From assembly GCA_041570195.1 (NCBI GenBank), contig JBFFWQ010000018.1, positions 1 to 64,000 on the forward strand: a DNA stretch of 64,000 nucleotides, given 5' to 3'. The notes below the pieces were generated by a model. The model was given only the letters and a program-made list of their open reading frames with translations, ran no database searches and was not told where the DNA came from. Shown piece after piece: positions 8,908 to 16,809 of the stretch. Source of the stretch: UBA11865 sp041570195 (GTDB lineage: Bacteria > Chloroflexota > Anaerolineae > Promineifilales > Promineifilaceae). A program made the translations under genes and the position numbers. Every line of letters starts with the position of its first letter. Position 1 is the first letter of the stretch.

Positions 8908-10293
8908 TCAAACAAAAACGACCGGAGCCTGGACTGCCGCTAACCCTTCGGCAACGCCTGCATCGCCGCCTGACACCGTGACATGCGCTCCGCAAGCTAG
9001 CGCACGGCGGGACGCAGCGCCAGACGATGTGTCGTCCCTTAAGAAATAGACCCGCAGACGGGTGCTGCCGTCCCGTAACAGCCGGATCTTGTCCTCGTCA
9101 TCCAGGTAGTTTTGGTCAACGCGGGCCGTTGGGATGGCCTGTTGGGCGACGACCGGCCAGGGCAGGGCCAGATAGTCTACCACTGTCTCAAGCCAGCTAT
9201 TGTGGGTATGCTGCCGGCCCATTTCCAGGCTCCGGCCGCCCCAGGATCGATCGCCGCCATCGTAAGCAGCGAATTTGACCACCCAGTCATCCTTCTCGTC
9301 GATTATCCTTGTTGAACTTTCCTCTGTAAGAAGTATCGTTCGCGGAATGCAGCGATCCAGCACGCTTAGGTCCTTCTCGTCTAGTTGTTGGCGAATCTGC
9401 GGTAGCTCTAACGCAGCCATCAGGGTCTTGTTCTCCAAAAAATAGATGTTGGGATTGAGCGACTTAGCCCCGTTCAGCTGCCATTGTTGAAAGTTTCGCA
9501 GCCTGGTCTCCGAAAAACAATCGAAGTAACCGAAACGAAAAACAACGGTGTCATCGACATCTGAGGGCCATTCCTGGTCATCAGGCCACATGAACTGTTC
9601 CAGATGATGGCTCCGCACCCGGCCGATAATGTCGCCGTTCCAATTCTGGGGTTTAGAAGGAATGCCAAAGATAGGCGGTTGCCAACGCTCCCCCTGGCGT
9701 ACTTCCTTGGCCAGCACAGTCAGGGGCACATCATAGAGGACCCGGCCGGTTCCACCAGCATCCTCCAACGCCCGGCAGAAAGCTAATTGTTCAAAAAGAA
9801 ACTCGCTCCAGGCCTGGGTTCCGGCGAATAAAAAACAACGACCGGCCAGATAACGGACGAAACCATCGGCCAAGTCGGTCGCCAGCCCATAGGCCGTTTG
9901 CATGGCGTGAGCGAAACCGTGGGCCGAAGGGCATATCTCTAACTCGGTTACCATTAGCTGGTAGGATGAATCATCCCCGTCGACCGGGCACAGTTGAAAA
10001 TCAGGACGTAGCGACTCAACGCGACCGCCAGCGACAAAGCGCGGGATATGTTTAGGCACCTTGAATTCCAGCAACTCCATCAATCGGCGACTTGACCCGC
10101 GCCGGTATGAGTCGACGACGACATCAAAAAAGGAGAATAGCGCCGGCCCGATCGCTTCGAGCTGTTGGGCAACTTGTTTAGACAGCTCAAACGGTTCACA
10201 GGCCGGCCGCCACCACACGCCGTCGACCCCGGCAAAGCCGATGCCGGTGTTATCCAATCTTCGTCGCAACCCGTTTTGTACCTGCAATGCCAC
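8908..10293 (-). CDS. hypothetical protein, ATP-grasp-like
   Basis: A 461-residue soluble protein I do not recognise with certainty. The layout recalls pre-ATP-grasp/ATP-grasp ligases: SLRPDFQLCPVD then VTELEICPSAHG (where such proteins keep a substrate-domain Asn/Glu motif), YFLENKTLMAAL with a Lys, RCIPRTILL, then WVVKFAAYDGGDRSWGG, which resembles the Lys plus Gly-rich loop of the nucleotide site, and a C-terminal ACGAHVTVSGGDAGV. Start is a GTG at 10293 with a weak binding site; the gene lies 20 bp after the damaged Fe-ADH. Function, if ATP-grasp, would be joining a carboxylate to an amine or thiol; this is inference only. Confidence 0.5.
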   Translation of the reverse strand: MALQVQNGLRRRLDNTGIGFAGVDGVWWRPACEPFELSKQVAQQLEAIGPALFSFFDVVVDSYRRGSSRRLMELLEFKVPKHIPRFVAGGRVESLRPDFQLCPVDGDDSSYQLMVTELEICPSAHGFAHAMQTAYGLATDLADGFVRYLAGRCFLFAGTQAWSEFLFEQLAFCRALEDAGGTGRVLYDVPLTVLAKEVRQGERWQPPIFGIPSKPQNWNGDIIGRVRSHHLEQFMWPDDQEWPSDVDDTVVFRFGYFDCFSETRLRNFQQWQLNGAKSLNPNIYFLENKTLMAALELPQIRQQLDEKDLSVLDRCIPRTILLTEESSTRIIDEKDDWVVKFAAYDGGDRSWGGRSLEMGRQHTHNSWLETVVDYLALPWPVVAQQAIPTARVDQNYLDDEDKIRLLRDGSTRLRVYFLRDDTSSGAASRRALACGAHVTVSGGDAGVAEGLAAVQAPVVFV

Positions 10294-10313
10294 GTTATCG
10301 GACCGCGTGAGCT

Positions 10314-11171
10314 TTAAAATGCCTGTTGATAAAGGTTCTTGAAATCAGCCTCGCCTACCAATCCCCGATTGGTTGGCCAGTTTCCGTCAAGATGGTAAGC
10401 GTTCTCAGCCATGGGCGGGATCATCTCCTCGGTTAAACCCACTTCATGTAGTCGGGAAGGCAAGCCGATATCGCCAATGAGCTCCTCCACGGCCGTCACC
10501 GCTCGTTCCGCCCATTCTCGCCGGCCTCGTTCGGTTTCCGAGCCGCCTTGTCCGCCCAGGCCCTCAAGGGCAGCGCCGATGTCCCCAGAACGCTCGATGG
10601 CTCCTGGCAGACTAAAGGCCATTTGGTAGGGCAGCATCAGGGCGATGGCAACGCCAGGTTGCGTAGCGGTAAACGACGATAGTTGGTGGGCCAGAGAGTG
10701 GCAGGCGCCTAACCATTTGGAGCTGATAACTATGCCGGCGATCATCGAAGCCAACATCATGTCTCGCCTTGCCGTTCGATTGCTAGGCTGGGCAACGGCG
10801 AGACGGAGGCTGCCGCCTATCAGCTCTATGCCGTACAAGATCATAGGATCCAGCGCCGGGTTCTGCTTGGTCGACACATAAGCCTCGATGCAGTGCGAAA
10901 GAGCATCCTTTCCAGTTGCCGCCGTAGCCGCATCTACCGAGCCAATATCAGGGTTGGCCGGAATCTTAGCGTAGCACGTGTATGGTAGTCTGGTAGCGTC
11001 CAGGGAATCGATGACCGGTTCAAGTAACCGGGCGGAAATGATGCCTGGGTCGGTTAGGATGAAGACGCTATTTGCCCTGAGCGCCCGGGCTTCCTGGCCC
11101 ACCTGCCCAACCGCACCAATACCAAAATGTGTCGGCCCAGGCCATAGGTAGGTTGAGATACTCTCTGCCAT
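10314..11171 (-). pseudogene. iron-containing alcohol dehydrogenase with an internal in-frame deletion
   Basis: A 285-codon open frame (start ATG at 11171, AAGGA eight bases upstream) that matches iron-containing alcohol dehydrogenases at both ends but not in the middle. The N-terminal part ends at IPANPDIGSVDAA and is joined directly to TAATGKDALSHCIEAYVS. Normally about 100 or more residues separate these, carrying the GGGSxxDxAK nucleotide motif and the first two metal ligands (Asp, His). Of the other two ligands, the His of GACHSLAHQL is present, but the usual HG before the ANAILLP-like motif reads QPGVAIALMLP. It therefore lacks most of the metal site and should not be an active alcohol dehydrogenase. 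The frame is otherwise intact, so a non-catalytic role cannot be excluded. Confidence 0.65.
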
Positions 11172-11220
11172 AGAATTCATCCTTGCTAAAGGCAGCAAAC
11201 TTATTGCTGGTCGAGACGAA

Positions 11221-12399
11221 CTAGGAAATCGAACCGATGCCATATGCGCCGTGAAGTTCCTGGCCGGCATTGAATCGGTCCACAGCATAGATATCGATGG
11301 GTACGCGAGGCGCCTGGCCCAATATGGTTTGCGCAAGACCTTCGCCAATGGTGGGGGCCAGCTTGAAGCCATGTCCGCTGAAGCCGGTCGCTACGAATAA
11401 TCCTTCATGGCCTGGCACCGGACCGACCAGGGGGTTCCAATCGGGGGTGATATCGTATGGGCCCGTCCAACCGGAGATATATCGCCCTTCTTTAAAGGCC
11501 GGCATCCGGTTTGAGATGAGCCTGTCAATGCGCGTGACGTGCTCCAAATCGACGCGGTCGCGCAGGGTATCAGGGTCTTCAATCGGATCGCCATGGTCGC
11601 CCGTGCCAACCAACACGACGCCGCCCGTTTCCGGCCGGAAGTAGATCTTATCGGGCGTCGTTAGATCCTTGACGATGGGCCAGTCGGGCTGGTAGCGTTG
11701 GTCGATCTTGAGAGTGATGACCTTGTGCCGGCTGACCTCGTAAGGAAAGCTTACGCCAATCATACGCCCAAGTTGATTGACCCATGGGCCCGCCGCCAAT
11801 ACCACAACCGGGCCTTCGTAGGCGACATTTGTAGTATGTACCATCTTGGTCGCCCCGTTCAAGTCAATGCCGGTGACGGCTGCGCCAGTCTCTATGCCAA
11901 CTCCCAAATCCTTGGCGCGCCGCGCATAAGCGGTTGTGGTCAGATATGGGTCGGCATAGCCAGCCATCGAATCGTAACCAATCACGTCGACGTCCTCAAC
12001 CTGAATCAGGGGGTGGACGTTTCGCGCCTCGGCCGGGCTCATGATGGCCGTATCGATATCATAGGCCTTTTGTTTGCGAAAGACCGCCATCATTGGTTCG
12101 CGGTGCTCTGCTGGACCAAGGATCAAGTAACCGGTCCGGCGCCAGCCCACGCTCCCGCCCACGATTTCATCAAAGTTGGCGAAGACCTTCAGGCTCTCAA
12201 CCGCATGAAGTAAATTGGCCTCAATAGAATAATGGGTGCGGACGATGGCGCATGATTTCGCCGTCCCTCCAGAGCATATTTCGCCCCGCTCCAGCACGAC
12301 AACATTCCTGGCCCCGTTCTGTGCCAGATTGCACGCCACGCTGCAGCCCACCACCCCACCGCCGATTACGATAAAGTCTGCCGTCTTGGTCTTGCTCAT
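11221..12399 (-). CDS. FAD-dependent oxidoreductase (DAO/sarcosine oxidase beta-like)
   Basis: A 392-residue flavoprotein of the D-amino-acid-oxidase fold. FAD-binding motif VIGGGVVGCSVACNLAQ at the N-terminus, acidic residue at the end of strand two (VLERGEICSGGTAKSC), and the C-terminal TGFSGHGFKLAPTIGEGLA typical of the family. Expected to oxidise an N-methyl or secondary amine, giving a demethylated amine and formaldehyde or an imine. I place the start at 12399, where GAAGGG lies six to eight bases upstream. It ends 49 bp before the Fe-ADH remnant and begins 38 bp after the stop of another DAO-family gene. Confidence 0.87.
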   Translation of the reverse strand: MSKTKTADFIVIGGGVVGCSVACNLAQNGARNVVVLERGEICSGGTAKSCAIVRTHYSIEANLLHAVESLKVFANFDEIVGGSVGWRRTGYLILGPAEHREPMMAVFRKQKAYDIDTAIMSPAEARNVHPLIQVEDVDVIGYDSMAGYADPYLTTTAYARRAKDLGVGIETGAAVTGIDLNGATKMVHTTNVAYEGPVVVLAAGPWVNQLGRMIGVSFPYEVSRHKVITLKIDQRYQPDWPIVKDLTTPDKIYFRPETGGVVLVGTGDHGDPIEDPDTLRDRVDLEHVTRIDRLISNRMPAFKEGRYISGWTGPYDITPDWNPLVGPVPGHEGLFVATGFSGHGFKLAPTIGEGLAQTILGQAPRVPIDIYAVDRFNAGQELHGAYGIGSIS

Positions 12400-12437
12400 A
12401 TTTCCCTTCTTGCTCTTCGGCAACTGCCGCTGTCAGT

Positions 12438-13751
12438 TTACATCCATGGAAACGGTGCGTTTGACTTCGGCAGCGCCCTTTGCCCCTCAAAACGACTATA
12501 GGCGAAGGGTGCCAACAGTTCACTTGACTTGCCGGTCAGGATGCCGGCCACTTGTTCGCCAACGCCAATCATTTTGAAGCCATGATTCGAGTCGGCAATG
12601 ACATATACATTGGGGCGCATGAAGTCAAATATCGGGAAGTTGTCGGCCGAAAAAGCCCCCACGCCACCAGAAGGTACTTTGGAAGCAAACCGGCGCTTGC
12701 CCTCATAGCGCTTCATGCAGTGAGCTAGCGAGGCCACCCAAAGATCGTAAAACTTAGCGTCAACACAATAATAGGGGCTGCGCGTGCCATAGGGATCGAC
12801 GGCGATATCAGATCCGACGTTAACAGGTACCGCTCCGCCCTGTACGGAATGCTTGTCGCGCTTAACGTAAATGCCCCAGGGCCGGTCCCACACCAACTGG
12901 CCGTCTTCGCCATACAATGGCACGTCGCTATCAACATGAATCAAGGGAGGACGTTGGCCATCGTCGGTAATGTGGATATAGGGATTCACCTCAATCTCGC
13001 CCTCCCTTAGAGCGAGGAAACGCCATAATTCCGTCTTTTGTCCTGGCTCTTGGGGATCGGGCACATCCTGCGGGAGGGCCAGTAGATTCCAAAGCTTCTT
13101 GATCCACGGACCGACGGCGACGATCACATGACCAGCTTCCAAGTTGCCAAAATCTGTTTCTACGACGGTGACATTACCGCTGCTGCTGAACTGAAAGCCA
13201 GTTACCTCTGGGCCAACAAGCAACTGAACATCTTCTCGCTCAGCTTTAATGGCCAGGCCATGGATCGCCTGGCGGCTCCAGGCGTGCCCGCCCCGATGTT
13301 CGTGTAACAGCACTTCCAGTCTTTCGGCCCGCCAATCGTAGAAGATGTTCTGCATGTATCGCTTGACTTCACGTTCGCCGACCACGAGCGTGGAGGGGTA
13401 ACCCAGCTCTTGATGGCGCCTATGAACAGTTTCCAACCCCTCCCGCATGGGGGCGAAAGATGCGGTCAGGTAGCCGACCGAGTTATAAGCGAAATAGTCG
13501 GGATCCGATTCCCAAATATCCATGCAGTGTATCATCAAGCGTGTCATCGGCTCCTGATAATAGTTGCAGCGCACATTGCCGCATGCTACGCCCGAGGCGC
13601 CGGCGGCAATGCTACTCTTCTCGACTACCAGGATATCTTCGCCACCACCCTGCCCGTTGGCCTTCAGGTATTTGGCCAGGTGATAAGCGGTGGACAAACC
13701 ATGAACGCCAGCTCCAATGATCAGGTACTCAACTTTCTTTGGTAATGCCAT
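12438..13751 (-). CDS. FAD-dependent oxidoreductase (DAO family)
   Basis: A 437-residue flavoprotein: YLIIGAGVHGLSTAYHLAK dinucleotide motif, SIAAGASGVACGNVR second FAD motif and YVIADSNHGFKMIGVG near the C-terminus. It is a close relative of the flavoprotein at 41776-43110 (same GAGVHGLSTA, GASG-ACG and ADSNHGFKM signatures and a similar PWM/PWV tail), so the window has two members of one subfamily, each in an operon with MttB genes. Likely substrate is an N-methylated amino acid. AGGAG precedes the start. It is followed after 38 bp by another DAO gene. Confidence 0.87.
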   Translation of the reverse strand: MALPKKVEYLIIGAGVHGLSTAYHLAKYLKANGQGGGEDILVVEKSSIAAGASGVACGNVRCNYYQEPMTRLMIHCMDIWESDPDYFAYNSVGYLTASFAPMREGLETVHRRHQELGYPSTLVVGEREVKRYMQNIFYDWRAERLEVLLHEHRGGHAWSRQAIHGLAIKAEREDVQLLVGPEVTGFQFSSSGNVTVVETDFGNLEAGHVIVAVGPWIKKLWNLLALPQDVPDPQEPGQKTELWRFLALREGEIEVNPYIHITDDGQRPPLIHVDSDVPLYGEDGQLVWDRPWGIYVKRDKHSVQGGAVPVNVGSDIAVDPYGTRSPYYCVDAKFYDLWVASLAHCMKRYEGKRRFASKVPSGGVGAFSADNFPIFDFMRPNVYVIADSNHGFKMIGVGEQVAGILTGKSSELLAPFAYSRFEGQRALPKSNAPFPWM

Positions 13752-13807
13752 TCAATTCACTCCTGAAAACAGCTAGCGCGGCCGCTACCGTTCAAATTCC
13801 GCGAGGA

Positions 13808-14281
13808 TCACGCCGCAATCGGGGCCAACTGGGCGCCGCTCACTGAAATCAGATCTTGAGGATCCAATTCGAGGCCGGCCAGCGGATCGCCGCTACTGAT
13901 ATTAACCATCTTGCAGCGCCCGATCGCCTCGTCAAAAATCACCGGCACATCTTCGGGCAAGCAGACTGGCGCAACCGCGCCCTGCAGATAGCCTGTTTTC
14001 TGGTAGATCTCATCGGCCGAGGCAAATCTGAGCCTGGCCCATTCACCGCCTAGATAGGCGCGCACGGCCTTGGGATCTAGACGAGCATCGCCAGTGACAC
14101 AGGCCATCACATAGTGGTGGTTCTTGTCGCGTAGTAAAATTGACTTCACCATCTCTTCCTTGACAACGCCACGTTGGGCGGCCGCGGCCGCCACAGTGTA
14201 AACCGGCTCATCGTGCGGCAGTAGACGAAAGAGTATATTCTTACTCTCCAACAGGCGGATGACTTTCGTGTCCGGGTTCAT
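13808..14281 (-). CDS. YbaK/EbsC (ProX-like) aminoacyl-tRNA deacylase family protein
   Basis: A 157-residue single-domain protein with the YbaK/ProX fold: VIRLLESKNILFRLLPHD, then AAAQRGVVKEEMVKSILLRD with the conserved Lys, then ARLRFASADEIYQKTGYLQGAVAPV and the GDPLAGLELDPQDLISVS end. Family members hydrolyse mischarged aminoacyl-tRNA, although many standalone members have unknown substrates. The ATG at 14281 overlaps the PrpD stop as ATGA; a longer frame would add 39 residues with no similarity. The gene is embedded in the catabolic run, where its role is unclear. Confidence 0.82.
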   Translation of the reverse strand: MNPDTKVIRLLESKNILFRLLPHDEPVYTVAAAAAQRGVVKEEMVKSILLRDKNHHYVMACVTGDARLDPKAVRAYLGGEWARLRFASADEIYQKTGYLQGAVAPVCLPEDVPVIFDEAIGRCKMVNISSGDPLAGLELDPQDLISVSGAQLAPIAA

Positions 14282-15660
14282 TGATCCATTGTATCGGATC
14301 GTTGGGCGAGGAGCTGGCCCAGAAAACTGATATCCGGCAGCTCCGCAACACGCCAAATCGTCAATTCGAGCTCTGTCAACCTCTCTTGCGACAGGCACGC
14401 GCTCGCCAACCAGCGAAACTTCTCGCGCAATACGTCATCGGTCGGCGGATATTCCGCCCCCCAATCCGCCTCAACCTCGCCCGTGTCGAACATGGAACCA
14501 TCTCTGGTCCTGATTTGAACCTGGGCGATTCTTTCAGCTGGGAAGCGAGCACTAAAACCACTATCTTCCACCAGTTCTACCCGTTCCGCTAATTGGTTCA
14601 CGAGCGGATGAAGCAAACCTTGACCACTTAACTCGTCCGGCCCAAGTTGCCGGTGAACCAGGGCGGCCGCTACCGGAAACGGCAGACTATACTGGGCAAC
14701 CTCTGTGCTTTCTGGGTGAGCGTCCTTCAACCGTACAGCCTCGTGAAAGGTGGCTACCCGGATGCGCTGGATGGTTTGCGGATCAAGGTCATGCTGTTTC
14801 TGTAGCATAAGAACGCCAGTAATCGCCGGCTGGGCCCAGCGACAGACGGCGAATGGCTTGAAGTATTGCTCGGCGATCAGCCATCTATCCCCTAAATCAG
14901 CCCAAAATCGGCCGATTTCTTTTGCCTCCACCGTCAGGGAAGGCGCGCCCGAGAAACCGTCGCCGGCCAACAAGGCCGCGCTCACGCCGGTCATGGCGCC
15001 CCAGCCTGAGCCATCTTTTAGCATCGTCGGGTGATCAATACAGCGCATCATTTGGGAACGCGGGCCATGGTACTCGGCGATTCCAAGGGCATGTCGGGTC
15101 TGGTCCTCGTTAAGTCCAAGACGCCGGGCGATGATAGCCGCACAGCCAAGGGCATTCCAGGCCCCAGAAGTGTGATAATCACATGCCGTGGCATGCAGGG
15201 CTAGACCGGCTCTCAGAGCGATTTGGTAGCCCACCGTCAGGGCAGCTAAGAATTCTTGGCCGCTGATCGGCTCATTTAAGACTATTGTCGAAAAGTTTGC
15301 AGGAACCAAAGCTGCGCCAGCGTGCCCCTTGGTCAGGGTGAAACCGTCGTGGATGTCCAGGGCATCAATGGTCATGCCGTTGGCCAGCGCAGCGCCTGGC
15401 GGCGAGACCGGCCGTCCATCCACCCACAACTGGGCCCCAACACCGGCATATGTCGAGGCGCAAAAATCGTGGATTATCTGGGAGAGCCTGGTCTGCCGCC
15501 CACCAACAGCAGCGCCCAGAGTATCGAGCAAGCAGCGCCGCGCCTGGCTCTGAATCGGGAGCGGCAGATCGTCCCAATTAGTTTCGTGAATGAATTCCGT
15601 TACCCGCAACGATGTTTCGGCACGCTTCAAACCATTTCGCCTCGACAATGTCAGCGACAC
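14278..15660 (-). CDS. MmgE/PrpD family protein
   Basis: A 460-residue full-length MmgE/PrpD protein, related to 2-methylcitrate dehydratase and immune-responsive gene 1 decarboxylase. Family signatures are RRCLLDTLGAAVGGRQTRLS near the N-terminus, ALDIHDGFTLTKGHAGAALVPA (the Asp/His region of the active site) and GAWNALGCAAIIARRLGL. Start is a GTG at 15660 without a strong binding site. A 204-bp gap precedes it, so it may have its own promoter. It is coupled to the YbaK gene by a four-base overlap. Many PrpD-like enzymes in such clusters act on unknown carboxylic acids. Confidence 0.85.
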   Translation of the reverse strand: MSLTLSRRNGLKRAETSLRVTEFIHETNWDDLPLPIQSQARRCLLDTLGAAVGGRQTRLSQIIHDFCASTYAGVGAQLWVDGRPVSPPGAALANGMTIDALDIHDGFTLTKGHAGAALVPANFSTIVLNEPISGQEFLAALTVGYQIALRAGLALHATACDYHTSGAWNALGCAAIIARRLGLNEDQTRHALGIAEYHGPRSQMMRCIDHPTMLKDGSGWGAMTGVSAALLAGDGFSGAPSLTVEAKEIGRFWADLGDRWLIAEQYFKPFAVCRWAQPAITGVLMLQKQHDLDPQTIQRIRVATFHEAVRLKDAHPESTEVAQYSLPFPVAAALVHRQLGPDELSGQGLLHPLVNQLAERVELVEDSGFSARFPAERIAQVQIRTRDGSMFDTGEVEADWGAEYPPTDDVLREKFRWLASACLSQERLTELELTIWRVAELPDISFLGQLLAQRSDTMDQ

Positions 15661-15864
15661 TTAAGGTATTCTCGCGGAGATTGAATCCCCCGGCAAGTGC
15701 AGGGAAGCAGTTATAGTGATGCGGAACCGGTAATTAGGGCCGGCGTGGAAGCGATCGGCGATCTCCGACCGAGGGAAGAGAAGTAGCCTACTGAGCCACA
15801 AATGGCCATCTAAACATAGTCTGTCCATATCGGAGAATGCGTTTTTTACGGACATAGTATCAGG

Positions 15865-16809
15865 TCAGTAATTGAAGTGAGGCAGGAGCTCACTGGCCAA
15901 CAAATCCAGGGAGTCCAAGTCGTCCAGGTCGTTATGCTGCAGCATGAATCGTTCGATGCCGGCCTCGACGAAGGCCATGACTTGGTCCATCAACTGCTGG
16001 GGGCTGCCTCCCAGATAACCGGTTGCCAGCCAGTCCGGGAGGGTTGCCGGTAGGCTTGGGAACACTGACCGGTGGGCGTCGATACGATTCTGAATGACCA
16101 GTTCGTTCCGTCCAATGACAAATGGGATCATCAACGAGCGCTTCAAAGTGGCCGGATCGCGGCCGATAGCCTGGCAATTCTCATCTAGCTGGGCTGACTT
16201 CTGGCGAAAGAGCTCGATTCGCTCGTAGGAGAAATTCCATTCTGTGGCTTGCCGGGCCACGATTTGCAGTGTTTTCTTGCCCTTGCCGCCCATGATGATT
16301 GTTGGGTTGGCTCGTACCGGTTCAGGATGCGTTTCGGCCTTGGCCAACTGAAAATGCTTGCCCTCATAGCTGGCTGGTCGGCCCGTCCACAGGAGCTTGA
16401 TCACCTGTGCACCTTCATCCAGCATCTCCAACCGGTCTTTGTAAGGCGGGTAATTGACACCAAACATGCGGTGCTCGCCGCCAAACCAGCCAGCTCCCAA
16501 GCCTAAGTCTAATCGGCCGCCAGATAGCTGGTCCACGGCGGCCGCCATTTTGGCCAGCATGATCGGGTGACGAAAGGTTATTGGACAGACCATCGGTCCA
16601 AAGCGAATGCGCTTGGTCCGCATTGCCAAAGCCGTAAGGGATGGCCAAAGCGCCAGGGAGGTGCGCTGGGGAAATCCCTCCAGGGCCGTCAAGTGATCGG
16701 AACGAAACAATGAGCCGAAGCCAACTCCTTCCACCGTCTCGGCCATCTTGAAGAACCGTTCCCAGGTCAAATCTTCCTGACCTTCGATCATGATGCCTAT
16801 CTCAGCCAT
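15865..16809 (-). CDS. LLM class flavin-dependent oxidoreductase
   Basis: A 314-residue luciferase-like monooxygenase-fold protein: EIGIMIEGQEDLTWERFF opening, WPSLTALAMRTKRIRFGPMV, GGRLDLGLGAGWFGGEHRMFG, and PTIIMGGKGKKTLQIVARQA. The last two are typical of F420- or FMN-dependent oxidoreductases of this class; which cofactor is used cannot be read. The start at 16809 is chosen for AGGAG seven bases upstream; it overlaps the end of the GlmS-like gene by eight bases. Its place after sarcosine oxidase suggests oxidation or reduction of an amine-derived intermediate, but the substrate is unknown. Confidence 0.85.
   Translation of the reverse strand: MAEIGIMIEGQEDLTWERFFKMAETVEGVGFGSLFRSDHLTALEGFPQRTSLALWPSLTALAMRTKRIRFGPMVCPITFRHPIMLAKMAAAVDQLSGGRLDLGLGAGWFGGEHRMFGVNYPPYKDRLEMLDEGAQVIKLLWTGRPASYEGKHFQLAKAETHPEPVRANPTIIMGGKGKKTLQIVARQATEWNFSYERIELFRQKSAQLDENCQAIGRDPATLKRSLMIPFVIGRNELVIQNRIDAHRSVFPSLPATLPDWLATGYLGGSPQQLMDQVMAFVEAGIERFMLQHNDLDDLDSLDLLASELLPHFNY

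Noticed and set aside
15661..15864. A small gene on the minus strand in the gap before PrpD.
   Set aside because: The open frame (64 codons) has no ribosome binding site and no recognisable sequence. The 204 bases more likely hold a promoter, although no clear hexamers are seen.
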